From Streptomyces luomodiensis (GTDB lineage Bacteria; Actinomycetota; Actinomycetes; Streptomycetales; Streptomycetaceae): a stretch of 64,000 nt of DNA. The DNA lies in assembly GCF_031679605.1 (NCBI RefSeq), contig NZ_CP117522.1:5022001-5086000 (forward strand). Direction: 5' to 3'. Below are positions 7,896 through 16,365 of this stretch, one piece after another. How positions within the stretch are numbered: the stretch's first letter is position 1; each line of letters starts with the position of its first letter. A program made the position numbers and the translations under genes. Under the pieces are notes generated by a model. The model was not told the DNA's origin. It did not search any database and saw only the letters and a list, made by a program, of their open reading frames with translations.

Positions 7896-8534
7896 GTGCG
7901 CGTCCTGGTGCAGGGGAAACCTGTCGGCTCCTATCCGGCCCTGCCTCCCGAGGCCGAGCGGGGTTCACCGCGCCGGATCACCGAGGTCGGTGAGGAGGTG
8001 CTCCGCCGCTCCTGCCGGGAGGTGACCGAGTTCGGCACATCCGAGCTGAGCACCCTCATCGACGACATGTTCCTCACCATGTACATCGCCGACGGCGCCG
8101 GGCTGGCCGCCAACCAGGTCGGCGTCGACCTGCGGCTGTTCGTCTACGACTGCCCGGACGACGACGGCGTACGGCATATCGGCCACATCATCAACCCCGT
8201 CCTGGACCAGCCCGACCCGGCCAACCGGCTGCTCATCGAGGAGGCCGAGGGCTGTCTGTCCGTACCGGGTGCGCGGATGGACGTACCGCGCACCGACCGC
8301 ACCGTGGTCCGCGGCGTCGACAAGGACGGGAACCCGCTGGTGATCGAGGGCACCGGCTACTTCGCCCGGTGTCTCCAGCACGAGGCCGACCACCTCTCGG
8401 GGCATCTCTACATCGACCGGCTCTCCAAGCGCGACCGCAAGGAGGCCCTGCGGCAGATGGCGGACCGCCATGAGCAGGTCCTCGCCCGGCGCGTGGAGAA
8501 GGCGGCAGCCCTGGGCCACCGCCTGGAGCCCTGA
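7896..8534 (+). CDS. def: Peptide deformylase
   Basis: 212 residues from a GTG at 7896, preceded by GGTGAGG with 6-nt spacing; an in-frame GTG at 7884 is the alternative. All three family motifs are present: GAGLAANQ (67-74), EGCLSVP with metal ligand Cys120, and QHEADHLSG with His162, catalytic Glu163 and His166. It removes the formyl group from N-terminal fMet of nascent proteins using a bound Fe2+ or Zn2+. The 35-residue N-terminal extension before the fold is common in actinobacterial paralogues. It is monocistronic and followed by a hairpin at 8588-8620. Actinomycetes usually carry several deformylases, so this need not be the main one. Confidence 0.93.
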   Translation: MRVLVQGKPVGSYPALPPEAERGSPRRITEVGEEVLRRSCREVTEFGTSELSTLIDDMFLTMYIADGAGLAANQVGVDLRLFVYDCPDDDGVRHIGHIINPVLDQPDPANRLLIEEAEGCLSVPGARMDVPRTDRTVVRGVDKDGNPLVIEGTGYFARCLQHEADHLSGHLYIDRLSKRDRKEALRQMADRHEQVLARRVEKAAALGHRLEP

Positions 8535-8971
8535 TCCCCCAGCCGGGTCCCGCCCCGCCCCCGGCTCACTCCACCGTGTTGACGGGGCCCACCCGGGGCC
8601 CACGAAGGTCCCCGGGTGGGCGGCGCCAGTCGTTGGTGCGCTGTAGCTCCCAGGTCCCGCCGTGGACGGTCCGACGCGGACGACATCGCGGTCCGTGAAC
8701 TGCGCGCCCGCATGGCTGATCCTGATTGCTGGGGGACAAGCAACGCGACAGGCGGCTGCACCGAAGGCCCGCCGTTCTGACGCAGGGACTCTCGTCGGCC
8801 GTCACTCAGTGTGGTGGCACCACAGTAGTTGAGCCAGAACCCGAGTTTCGACACAGCACTGGGGTACTTGCCAGGGGAGCATCGGGGTGCTTCTGGTGAA
8901 AGGCCCTGGTTGCCGCAGATGTCGAAGTGGGAACCGGAATACGTATCCAGTTCCGTCCGTTGTTGTTGATC
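8535..8971. other. 437-bp region with no intact gene; possible decayed coding sequence
   Basis: Apart from the deformylase terminator no intact gene is visible. On the minus strand a short frame ending at 8566 reads like a genuine protein C-terminus (WELQRTNDWRRPPGD, then GPRVGPVNTVE and stop), but it loses sense upstream in every frame. The composition is less regular than the neighbouring genes. Together with the transposase remnant at 12.4-13.0 kb this suggests a site of insertion and decay. The promoter of the oxidoreductase gene should lie near 8900-8970. Confidence 0.4.
8588..8620 (+). terminator. Hairpin terminator after peptide deformylase
   Basis: CCCACCCGGGG (8588-8598) pairs perfectly with CCCCGGGTGGG (8610-8620) across an 11-nt loop, 54 bases after the deformylase stop. 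There is no U-tract, as usual in streptomycetes. Confidence 0.65.
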
Positions 8972-9901
8972 ATGAAGGCAATCACGCTGCAGCAGTACGG
9001 GGGCCCTGAAGACCTGGAGCTCACTGAGTTGGCGACCCCGAAGGTCGCCCCCGGCGAGGTCCTCGTCCGGGTCAAGGCGGCGGGCGTCAACCCAGCGGAC
9101 TGGAAGGTCGCTGCCGGTTACCTCGACGAGGTCATGGAGGCGCACTTCCCCTTCATCCCGGGCTGGGAGGTCTCCGGCGTCGTCGAAGCCAGAGGCTTCG
9201 ACGCCACCGAGTTCGAGGTCGGCGACGAGGTCGTGGGCTACATCTGCAAGGACTGGGCGCAGAACGGCGGCTATGCCGAACTCGTGTCCGCCCCGGTGCG
9301 CACTCTCGCCCGCAAACCCGAGTCCCTCAACTGGCTGCAGGCCGCCGGGCTGCCGCTGGCCGGGCTGACGGCCTACCAGGCCATCCAGCGGCTCGGCATC
9401 GGCAGGGGTGACACCGTACTGATCCACGCGGCGTCCGGCGGTGTCGGCTCGTTCGGCGTGCAGATCGCTGTCGCCCGTGGAGCGCGCGTCATCGGCACCG
9501 CCGGCGAGCACAATCACGACTACCTTCGCGGGCTCGGCGCCGAGCCCGTCACCTACGGCGACAGCCTGTCAGACCGGGTGCGCGAGCTGGCGCCCGACGG
9601 CGTCGACGCGGCACTCGACTTCTTCGGCGGTGACGCGGTGGCTGTCTCCCAGGAACTGCTCAAGAACCCGAAGCGAGTCGCCTCCATCGTCGACACCACC
9701 GTTACCGAGAAGGGCGGTCACCACGTGTGGGCCCGCCCCAGCTCGGACGACCTCGGCGTACTGTGCGCCCTCGCGGACTCCGGCAAGCTGTCCGTCACCG
9801 TGGACCGCACCTTCCCTCTGGCCGAGGCGGCCGACGCCTGGCGGGCCATTCAGGAAGGCCACACCCGAGGCAAGATCGTGCTGGACGTCGACGCGAGCTG
9901 A
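8972..9901 (+). CDS. MDR-superfamily NADP-dependent oxidoreductase (quinone oxidoreductase-like)
   Basis: 309 residues from MKAITLQQYGG. The N-terminal GroES-like domain (VKAAGVNPADWKVAAG; no catalytic-zinc cysteine ligands seen) is followed by a Rossmann domain with the fingerprint HAASGGVGSFGVQIA, about residues 147-161. This matches zinc-independent quinone oxidoreductase/enoyl-reductase enzymes, which reduce quinones or activated C=C bonds with NADPH. I chose ATG 8972 over an upstream in-frame start because the family begins with MKA; no good Shine-Dalgarno is visible. It is followed by a hairpin at 9990-10019. It lies in the insertion-like zone between deformylase and dnaB, so recent acquisition is plausible. 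Confidence 0.9.
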   Translation: MKAITLQQYGGPEDLELTELATPKVAPGEVLVRVKAAGVNPADWKVAAGYLDEVMEAHFPFIPGWEVSGVVEARGFDATEFEVGDEVVGYICKDWAQNGGYAELVSAPVRTLARKPESLNWLQAAGLPLAGLTAYQAIQRLGIGRGDTVLIHAASGGVGSFGVQIAVARGARVIGTAGEHNHDYLRGLGAEPVTYGDSLSDRVRELAPDGVDAALDFFGGDAVAVSQELLKNPKRVASIVDTTVTEKGGHHVWARPSSDDLGVLCALADSGKLSVTVDRTFPLAEAADAWRAIQEGHTRGKIVLDVDAS

Positions 9902-9989
9902 GCCTGGCCGTCATCGACCGCCTCACTTTCAGCGGTGCCGTCATCGAGACGGCACGACTCCTGCCGCCTCGCCGGCGCTCCTTACCTCA

Positions 9990-10019
9990 ACGGCCCGTCG
10001 CCCGCGAAGGGCGGGCCGT
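9990..10019 (+). terminator. Hairpin terminator after MDR oxidoreductase
   Basis: ACGGCCCG (9990-9997) pairs with CGGGCCGT (10012-10019), with inner GCCC/GGGC pairing that leaves a very short loop. It lies 90 bases after the oxidoreductase stop. Confidence 0.7.
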
Positions 10020-10161
10020 CTCCCAGAACGCATGTCATTTCCTCGGGTGCCCAACTGCTTCTGGTGCGGGTGCGAAAGTCTGCGGTGAGAGGTGACGCCC
10101 GGCATGCGCGCGGGCAAGTCGCGGTGGCAAGCCACTCGCGCGTGGACGGGCGGGTACTCCC

Positions 10162-10201
10162 CGGCGGGTTCCGTCCGGCGGTTCCGTCCGGCGGTTCCGT
10201 C
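10162..10201. repeat. 13-bp tandem repeat, three units
   Basis: CGGCGGTTCCGTC occurs at 10176-10188 and 10189-10201, preceded by a 14-bp version with one extra G at 10162-10175. Non-coding. Confidence 0.85.
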
Positions 10202-10299
10202 GCAAACTCAACTGGACCGCGTGACCGGCCGGCAACCATAGCCGACATCGCGGGCCGGGCCCAGAAGAGACGCGGTCCCTTCTTCGGTTCCGACGACTG

Positions 10300-11253
10300 C
10301 TACATCTCGTGCTCCCACCAGCCGCGCGTGTCGACGCCTGCGTCATCCGCCAGCGCCTCCAGTTCCGCGATCTCCTCGTCGGCGAGCTCGATGCCGCGAG
10401 CTCGGACCAACCCGTCGATGTAACCCGCCTTCGTGACCCCGATGATCGGGGTGGTCCCCTTGGCGATGGCCCAGGCGGTGGCGACATCGGCGGCGAACGC
10501 GCCTCGGTCCTTGCCGATCACTCCCATCCGGTCCGTCAGCGCCTGCAGCTGGGGCAGGATGCCGTTGTACACGGCCGCCCGGCTGCTCCCCTCCGGCAAC
10601 GGATTCGCCGGGCTGTACCTGCCGGTCAGCGCTCCTTGCTCGAGGACCATGTAGGAGAAGAACCGCACGTCGTGCTCGCGGCAGTAGTCGAGGATGCCCG
10701 CGCGCTGAGAGCTCCGGTACAGGAGGCTGTAGTGGTTCTGGACCGCCTCCACGCGGAAGCCGGCCTCGCCGAGGATCTGATCGGCAAGAGCGATCTCCTC
10801 CATGTTGTGGTTCGAGACGCCGACATGCTTGATTTTGCCGCTCTTGAGCAGCGGGATCAGAGACGGCGTCCATCGTGCCACGTCGGCAGGATTATGGATC
10901 CAGAAGAGATCCACGTAGTCCGTACGCATTCGGTCGAGGCTCTGCTCCAGCATGTCCGCGACCGGATCGTCGCCGTCGCCCGCCATCTGCGGGGTGAACT
11001 TCGTCGACAGCTGGTACTCGCTGCGGTGATAGCCCTTCAGTGCCTGGGCGAGGACAGTCTCCGAGCGGCCCATGCCGTACGCCACGGCGGTGTCCCACAA
11101 GGTGAACCCGTTCGACTGCGCCTTCTCGACGACCTCTCGCAGGCCGGACTCGCTCAGCTGACTGCCGAAGTAGCCGTCGCCTGCCTCGCCGCTGTCTCCC
11201 CAGGCCCATGTGCCCAACGCCACCGCCGGCACCGTTAGCGCCTTGCTCGTCAT
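10300..11253 (-). CDS. Aldo/keto reductase
   Basis: 317 residues, a complete (beta/alpha)8-barrel enzyme. The catalytic tetrad is readable: Asp54 and Tyr59 (WDTAVAYG), Lys85 (LSTKFTP) and His120 (LFWIHNP). It reduces aldehydes or ketones with NADPH, and PIIGVTKAGYIDG near the C-terminus fits the cofactor-binding loop. ACGGAGGTAAGAC precedes the ATG, a strong ribosome-binding site. It is divergent from an XRE regulator across 147 bp containing an inverted repeat, so the regulator probably controls it; this pairing is common in streptomycetes. Confidence 0.93.
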   Translation of the reverse strand: MTSKALTVPAVALGTWAWGDSGEAGDGYFGSQLSESGLREVVEKAQSNGFTLWDTAVAYGMGRSETVLAQALKGYHRSEYQLSTKFTPQMAGDGDDPVADMLEQSLDRMRTDYVDLFWIHNPADVARWTPSLIPLLKSGKIKHVGVSNHNMEEIALADQILGEAGFRVEAVQNHYSLLYRSSQRAGILDYCREHDVRFFSYMVLEQGALTGRYSPANPLPEGSSRAAVYNGILPQLQALTDRMGVIGKDRGAFAADVATAWAIAKGTTPIIGVTKAGYIDGLVRARGIELADEEIAELEALADDAGVDTRGWWEHEM

Positions 11254-11346
11254 GTCTTACCTCCGTTGTTTGTTCTTGCGATCGTGTCGGAACGTTCGAA
11301 CCACAGCAGACCGCGATCGCCACCACCGGAGAAGGTCGCGTCTATG

Positions 11347-11367
11347 GGGGGTATAACCTCAACCCCC
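11347..11367. promoter_or_regulatory. Inverted repeat in the AKR/XRE divergent promoter region
   Basis: GGGGGT (11347-11352) and ACCCCC (11362-11367) flank ATAACCTCA. Position midway between two divergent genes suggests an operator for the XRE protein. A -10-like TACCAT at 11388-11393 would give a leaderless XRE transcript starting near the ATG at 11401. Confidence 0.5.
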
Positions 11368-11400
11368 TTCGCGCCGTGACCAGTGGCTACCATGAATGGC

Positions 11401-12321
11401 ATGGACCAACGGCCCGGAAACCGCGGCGAGATCCGGGACTTCCTTGCCAGCCGACGCGCCAGAATCACCCCGGCGCAGGCCGGACTGCCGACCAGCGCCC
11501 GTCGCCGGGTCGCCGGGCTGCGGCGCGAGGAGGTCGCCGTCCTTGCCGGCGTGAGCACGGAGTGGTACACGCGGCTGGAGAAGGGGCACATCGGCGGCGT
11601 GTCCGAAGACGTCCTTGACGCGGTCGCTCGTGCCCTGCGACTGGATGACGACGAACGCACCTACCTGTTCGACCTGGCCCGGTCATCGCGGCACGAGAGT
11701 CGCACGCCGTCGCGTCGCAGGGACGTCGAGGTCCCGCCCCGGGTCCAGTGGCTGCTCGACTCCATGACGATGTCCTCAGCGTTCGTCCGCAACGGCCGCA
11801 CGGACATCGTCGCCAGCAACCCCCTGGCCCGAGTCCTGCTCGCGCCGATGTTCGACAGCGCCACCGTCGACAAGCGTGGCCGCCCCAACATCGCCCGCTA
11901 TATCTTCCTCGACCCTGGTGCACATGACTTCTTCGTCGACTGGGAGGCCGCCGGCGTCGCCACCGCCGCCCTGCTGCGCGCCGAGGTCGGGCGCGAGCCC
12001 CGCGACCGGGCACTGCGCGAACTCGTCGGCGAGCTGTCCACCCTCAGCCCAGAGTTTCGCAGCCAATGGGCCGCGCACGACGTCCTGATGCGCCACGACG
12101 GCGTCAAACGGCTCCAGCACCCCGACGTCGGCCACCTGGAACTGACCTTCCAGTCCCTCGACCTGCCCTTGTCGCGCCGAGCCGTGCACGACCTGATCAT
12201 CTACACTGCCGAACCCGGCACCGCATCCGAGGACCGGCTCAAACTCCTCGCCATCTGGGCAGCTACGCAATCTCGGGCGGCACAGCCCACCCGCCATTCT
12301 CCTCAGTCCGGGCCGCTCTGA
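11401..12321 (+). CDS. XRE-family regulator with MmyB-like ligand-binding domain
   Basis: 306 residues from ATG 11401 (MDQRPGNRGEIRDFL). The helix-turn-helix is at about 12-75 (RRRVAGLRREEVAVLAGVS, then TEWYTRLEKGHIGG). The remainder (about 95-285) matches the MmyB-like PAS-related ligand domain, with its typical WLLDSM, IVASNPLARVLLAP and HPDVGHLELTFQSL segments. These proteins control a divergently transcribed oxidoreductase. GTG 11383 and ATG 11392 are in-frame alternatives; none has a Shine-Dalgarno. The C-terminal 20 residues are low complexity. Confidence 0.9.
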   Translation: MDQRPGNRGEIRDFLASRRARITPAQAGLPTSARRRVAGLRREEVAVLAGVSTEWYTRLEKGHIGGVSEDVLDAVARALRLDDDERTYLFDLARSSRHESRTPSRRRDVEVPPRVQWLLDSMTMSSAFVRNGRTDIVASNPLARVLLAPMFDSATVDKRGRPNIARYIFLDPGAHDFFVDWEAAGVATAALLRAEVGREPRDRALRELVGELSTLSPEFRSQWAAHDVLMRHDGVKRLQHPDVGHLELTFQSLDLPLSRRAVHDLIIYTAEPGTASEDRLKLLAIWAATQSRAAQPTRHSPQSGPL

Positions 12322-12438
12322 TCCGTCGCGGTTCGCCTGGCCGGGAGGCCGGAGTGCGAACTCGACCGGCCGCGCGAAGCTCCCGCACCCGTTGATCATT
12401 GACTACCGTCTCGCGCGGGACACGCGGGGCAGAGTGAG

Positions 12439-12970
12439 TCAATACCCGGTGTTTCTGGGGCAGTTCAGCCGCAGCTTGCCGTACTGACCCTCCGGCCGAC
12501 CGGCGATATCCCGGTTGCGCTGCGTGCTCAGCCGGAACAGCGGATGCCGTCGCTCCAGCTCCTCCAGCAGCCGAAACGCCGTCGTCCGACTCGGCTGCGG
12601 CACCACCGCCGCACCGAACCACGCGATCACCCGAGCCCGGGTCCGCTCGATCACCATCGTCCGCGACGGCCGCGACTCGTCCGCGTGCTCGACCATCACC
12701 TCCACCGCGGTCTCCACCCACCCGTCATCGACCGCGATCCGCGACGTCCGCGTCGGCCCCTTCCGGGGAGCGAGTCCAGCCTCCCCACGTCGAACTGCCC
12801 GAGAACCACTGAGGCGATCTCACCCTCATCGCCCGCCGACGGTCCCGGGCCGTCAGGACTGATCGCAGCACGGTCGGAGAACAGCAGTTCCTTGACCGAC
12901 AACCGCAGAAGCCGCCCATGACCGTCCTTCAAGACCACCTCGTTGCCCGCCGTGGTCGCGGCCAAATCTG
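12439..12970 (-). pseudogene. Truncated, frameshifted Mu/TnsB-type transposase remnant
   Basis: Two minus-strand frames look like consecutive parts of one protein. 12965 down to about 12760 reads AGNEVVLKDGHGRLLRLSVK and onward, like the N-terminal domain of actinobacterial Mu-type transposases. 12740 down to 12439 reads AVDDGWVETAVEVMVEHADE, then TRARVIAWFG and TTAFRLLEELERRHPLF, like the following helical DNA-binding part. The join needs a frameshift near 12755-12765. The frame begins without a start region and ends abruptly (RLNCPRNTGY), so both ends are missing along with the whole DDE catalytic core. It abuts the dnaB stop. Family assignment rests on recalled sequence character, not a search. 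Confidence 0.6.
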
Positions 12971-12989
12971 AGACCCTACAACACGCGCG

Positions 12990-14471
12990 TCAGGTCGTGG
13001 CCATGTCCACGAAACGCGAGTAGTGGCCCTGGAAGGCGACCGTGATCGTGGCCGTGGGGCCGTTGCGGTGCTTGGCCACGATCAGGTCCGCCTCGCCCGC
13101 GCGCGGTGACTCCTTCTCGTAGGCGTCCTCGCGGTGGAGCAGGATGACCATGTCCGCGTCCTGCTCGATGGATCCACTCTCGCGGAGGTCCGAGACCATC
13201 GGCTTCTTGTCGGTGCGCTGCTCGGGACCTCGGTTGAGCTGGGAGAGCGCGATGACCGGCACTTCCAGCTCCTTGGCCAGCAGCTTCAGGTTTCGCGACA
13301 TGTCCGAGACCTCCTGCTGACGGCTCTCGGGGCGCCGGGCGCCGCCGGACTGCATCAGCTGGAGGTAGTCGATGACGACCAGCTGTAGATCGTTGCGCTG
13401 CTTGAGCCGGCGGCACTTGGCGCGGATCTCCATCATCGACAGGTTCGGGGAGTCGTCGATGTAGAGCGGGGCCTGGGAGACATCCGGCATCCGCCGGGCC
13501 AGCCGCGTCCAGTCCTCATCCGTCATGCTGCCGGAGCGCATATGGTGCAGCGCCACCCGGGCCTCGGCGGAGAGCAGACGCATCGCGATCTCGTTACGGC
13601 CCATCTCCAGCGAGAAGATCACGCTCGGCATGTTGTGCTTGATCGAGCAGGCGCGCGCGAAGTCGAGGGCCAGGGTGGACTTACCCATCGCGGGACGCGC
13701 GGCGATGACGATCATCTGGCCCGGGTGCAGACCGTTGGTCAGGGAATCCAGGTCGGTGAAGCCGGTGGGCACCCCGGACATCTGTCCGCTGCGCGAGCCG
13801 ATCGCCTCGATCTCGTCGAGCGCGCCCTCCATGATGTCGCCGAGCGGCAGATAGTCCTCGCTGGTGCGCTGCTCGGTGACGGCGTAGATCTCCGCCTGGG
13901 CGTTGTTGACGATCTCGTCGACGTCTCCGTCCGCCGCGTATCCCATCTGGGTGATGCGGGTGCCGGCCTCGACGAGGCGGCGCAGTACGGCGCGCTCGTG
14001 GACGATCTCCGCGTAGTACTCGGCGTTGGCGGCGGTGGGGACCGACTGGACGAGGGTGTGGAGATACGAGGCGCCGCCGACCCGGGCGATCTCACCGCGC
14101 TTGGTCAGCTCCGCGGCGACCGTGATCGGGTCGGCCGGCTCGCCCTTGGCGTAGAGGTCCAGGATGGCCTGGTAGACGGTCTCATGGGCGGGCCGGTAGA
14201 AGTCGTTGCCCTTGAGGACCTCCACCACATCGGCGATGGCGTCCTTGGAGAGCAGCATGCCGCCGAGCACGGACTGCTCGGCGTCGAGGTCCTGCGGCGG
14301 TACGCGCTCGAAGCCGGAGCCCTCCCAGGGGGAGCCGCCGCCTCCGTCGCGGTCCTGCTGACCGTCGCGGCCCCGGCCGCCGCCCTCACCGCGGCGGAAG
14401 CGGGGGGCCGGGAACCGGTCGGACGGGCCGGAGTCCGCCCACGGGTCGTCCATGGGCTCGGGCACGCTCAC
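12990..14471 (-). CDS. dnaB: Replicative DNA helicase DnaB
   Basis: 493 residues from a GTG at 14471 with GGAGGAGGT seven bases upstream; the in-frame extension to 14567 lacks family character. The N-terminal domain contains PPQDLDAEQSVLGGMLLSKD (about 58-77). The RecA-like motor has Walker A ARPAMGKST (about 260), Walker B LVVIDYLQLM and the arginine-finger region. The protein is a hexameric 5'-3' helicase that unwinds DNA at the fork and recruits primase. No intein interrupts it. A long upstream region with DnaA-box-like sequences separates it from the divergent MATE gene. The transposase remnant begins 19 bp after its stop. Confidence 0.98.
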   Translation of the reverse strand: MSVPEPMDDPWADSGPSDRFPAPRFRRGEGGGRGRDGQQDRDGGGGSPWEGSGFERVPPQDLDAEQSVLGGMLLSKDAIADVVEVLKGNDFYRPAHETVYQAILDLYAKGEPADPITVAAELTKRGEIARVGGASYLHTLVQSVPTAANAEYYAEIVHERAVLRRLVEAGTRITQMGYAADGDVDEIVNNAQAEIYAVTEQRTSEDYLPLGDIMEGALDEIEAIGSRSGQMSGVPTGFTDLDSLTNGLHPGQMIVIAARPAMGKSTLALDFARACSIKHNMPSVIFSLEMGRNEIAMRLLSAEARVALHHMRSGSMTDEDWTRLARRMPDVSQAPLYIDDSPNLSMMEIRAKCRRLKQRNDLQLVVIDYLQLMQSGGARRPESRQQEVSDMSRNLKLLAKELEVPVIALSQLNRGPEQRTDKKPMVSDLRESGSIEQDADMVILLHREDAYEKESPRAGEADLIVAKHRNGPTATITVAFQGHYSRFVDMATT

Positions 14472-14655
14472 CCCGCCACCTCCTCCCGTCCGCGAAGCGA
14501 ACCTCGCCGCGCCCGTCCTTCTTAGGGCACGGCTATGACACAACAGAGCGGCCGGCTTTCCGGACACGGCACATCGGAAGCTGGGGATTCCAGGGCCGGA
14601 TCGGGTGGCGGGCGCCGGACCACGTTAGGCCCGTCCGCACCACGAGCCAACTTGG

Positions 14656-14744
14656 TTATCCACAGGGCATGTGGATGATGGGATCCATCCTGTGGGTAAG
14701 TCGCGCGAACCTGTGCACGGGCCGGGGGACAGCGCTGTGGACAA
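14656..14744. promoter_or_regulatory. DnaA-box-like cluster upstream of dnaB
   Basis: TTATCCACA at 14656-14664 (classic DnaA box), TGTGGGTAA at 14691-14699 (inverse of TTACCCACA) and TGTGGACAA at 14736-14744 (inverse of TTGTCCACA, the preferred streptomycete box) lie within 90 bp. A further TGTGGACGA is at 14910-14918. They sit in the 460-bp dnaB/MATE divergent region (14472-14931), which otherwise shows no gene. Confidence 0.7.
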
Positions 14745-14895
14745 ACACACAATCACCCCGAGAAGACCCATCTGACCTGCGGTTTCTCTATCCAGGGGCT
14801 GTGCAGAAGAAAAACTTTCGCCCCCAGCGCAAGATCGCGACAAAGGGCGCAGAGGAGATCGTCTCGCGCGCCGCCTTGTAAGGACCAGTCCTCGC

Positions 14896-14925
14896 TTGTG
14901 TCTCTTACCTGTGGACGATTACATT
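14896..14925 (+). promoter_or_regulatory. Promoter of the MATE exporter gene
   Basis: TTGTGT (14896-14901) and TACATT (14920-14925) are separated by 18 bp. The ATG follows six bases after the -10, so the transcript should begin at or next to the start codon (leaderless). Confidence 0.7.
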
Positions 14926-14931
14926 GCCCTC

Positions 14932-16272
14932 ATGACACAGGCCCCCACAAGCGCCCGGAGCACCCCGCGCCATCACGACCGCGAGATCATCGCACTCGCG
15001 CTTCCCGCCTTCGGCGCGCTCGTGGCGGAGCCCCTCTTCGTCATGGTCGACAGCGCCGTCGTGGGTCATCTGGGCACCGCCCAGCTGGCCGGTCTGGGCG
15101 TCGCCGCCGCCCTGCTCACCACAGCCGTCAACATCTTCGTCTTCCTGGCTTATGCCACCACAGCGGCGGTGGCCCGCCGCGTCGGCGCGGGCGACCTTCC
15201 CGGAGCGATCCGGCAGGGCATGGACGGCATCTGGCTGGCCCTGCTGCTCGGTGCCGCCGTCATCGCCGTCGCCCTGCCCACCGCCCCCGCTCTCGTCGAG
15301 CTGTTCGGCGCCTCGGACACCGCTTCCCCCTACGCCATCACCTATCTGCGGATCAGCACCCTCGGGATCCCCGCGATGCTGGTGGTGCTCGCCGCCACAG
15401 GTGTCCTCCGCGGTCTCCAGGACACCCGCACCCCGCTGTACGTGGCCATCGGCGGCTTCGGGGCCAATGCCGCACTGAACGCCACTCTGGTCTACGCGGC
15501 CGGGCTGGGCATCGCGGGCTCGGCCTGGGGCACGGTGATCGCCCAGAACGCCATGGCCGCCGCCTACCTCGCCGTCGTCATCCGGGGCGCCCGGCGCCAT
15601 GGCACCTCGCTACGGCCGGACGCCGCCGGGATCAGGGCCTGTGCCCACGCCGGGGCACCCCTGTTGATCCGTACGCTCTCGCTGCGCGCCGTGATGCTGA
15701 TCGCGACGGCGGTGGCGGCCCGCCTCGGCGACACCGATATCGCCGCCCACCAGATCGTGCTCACCCTGTGGAGTCTGCTGGCGTTCGCCCTGGACGCCAT
15801 CGCCATCGCGGGCCAGGCGATCATCGGACGCTATCTGGGAGCGGGCGACGAGGAGGGGGCACGGGCCGCCTGCCGCCGCATGGTGCACTGGGGCATCGCC
15901 TCGGGCGTGGTGCTGGGCCTGCTGGTGGTCGCCTCCCGGCCGCTGTTCATCCCCCTGTTCACCACCGATTCCGCGGTACGGGACGCCCTGCTGCCCGCCC
16001 TTCTGGTGACGGCCCTCATCCAGCCGGTCTCGGGTGTGGTCTTCGTCCTCGACGGAGTGCTGATGGGCGCGGGCGACGGGCCCTATCTGGCCTGGGCGAT
16101 GATCGTCACCCTTGCCGTCTTCGCCCCGGTGGCGCTGCTGGTGCCATCGCTCGGCGGCGGACTGACCGCGCTGTGGTGCAGCATGGCGCTGATGATGTCG
16201 GTCCGGATGGCCACCTTGTGGCTGCGCACCCGCTCCGGCCGCTGGATCGTCACCGGCGCGGTACGACGCTGA
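14932..16272 (+). CDS. MATE-family multidrug/toxin exporter
   Basis: 446 residues from MTQAPTSARST. There are twelve hydrophobic helices in two MatE repeats, beginning with the signature ALPAFGALVAEPLFVMVDSAVVGHLG (residues about 24-49, written here only as the family hallmark region) and a second repeat near IRTLSLRAVMLIATAVAARL. MATE (DinF-type) proteins export cationic drugs or metabolites in exchange for Na+ or H+. The ATG follows a TACATT -10 by six bases with no Shine-Dalgarno. It lies between dnaB and the ribosomal rpsF-ssb-rpsR-rplI block, as is usual in Streptomyces. It ends before a strong bidirectional hairpin. Confidence 0.92.
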   Translation: MTQAPTSARSTPRHHDREIIALALPAFGALVAEPLFVMVDSAVVGHLGTAQLAGLGVAAALLTTAVNIFVFLAYATTAAVARRVGAGDLPGAIRQGMDGIWLALLLGAAVIAVALPTAPALVELFGASDTASPYAITYLRISTLGIPAMLVVLAATGVLRGLQDTRTPLYVAIGGFGANAALNATLVYAAGLGIAGSAWGTVIAQNAMAAAYLAVVIRGARRHGTSLRPDAAGIRACAHAGAPLLIRTLSLRAVMLIATAVAARLGDTDIAAHQIVLTLWSLLAFALDAIAIAGQAIIGRYLGAGDEEGARAACRRMVHWGIASGVVLGLLVVASRPLFIPLFTTDSAVRDALLPALLVTALIQPVSGVVFVLDGVLMGAGDGPYLAWAMIVTLAVFAPVALLVPSLGGGLTALWCSMALMMSVRMATLWLRTRSGRWIVTGAVRR

Positions 16273-16365
16273 GCCACGCCCCGCGCACCCCCGACCACAG
16301 CATCCGGACCACAGCGCTCGGACCCCAGCATCCGGGCCCGGCGGTCCGGAAGTCCCCCGGCACGG

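Larger units (their letters stand above)
9902..10299. other. Convergent intergenic region between MDR oxidoreductase and aldo/keto reductase
   Basis: 398 bp with the hairpin at 9990-10019 and a short tandem repeat at 10162-10201 (CGGCGGTTCCGTC, three units of 14, 13 and 13 bp). A weaker inverted pair GTGGC/GCCAC near 10122-10135 might serve the aldo/keto reductase transcript. I see no gene in it. Confidence 0.55.

Noticed and set aside
7896..8534. Longer deformylase start at 7848
   Set aside because: The added residues are basic and unlike the family; GGTGAGG is correctly spaced for GTG 7896.
8566..8805. Intact small gene ending at 8566
   Set aside because: Only the last 30 or so codons look protein-like; upstream sense is lost in all frames, so at most a gene remnant.
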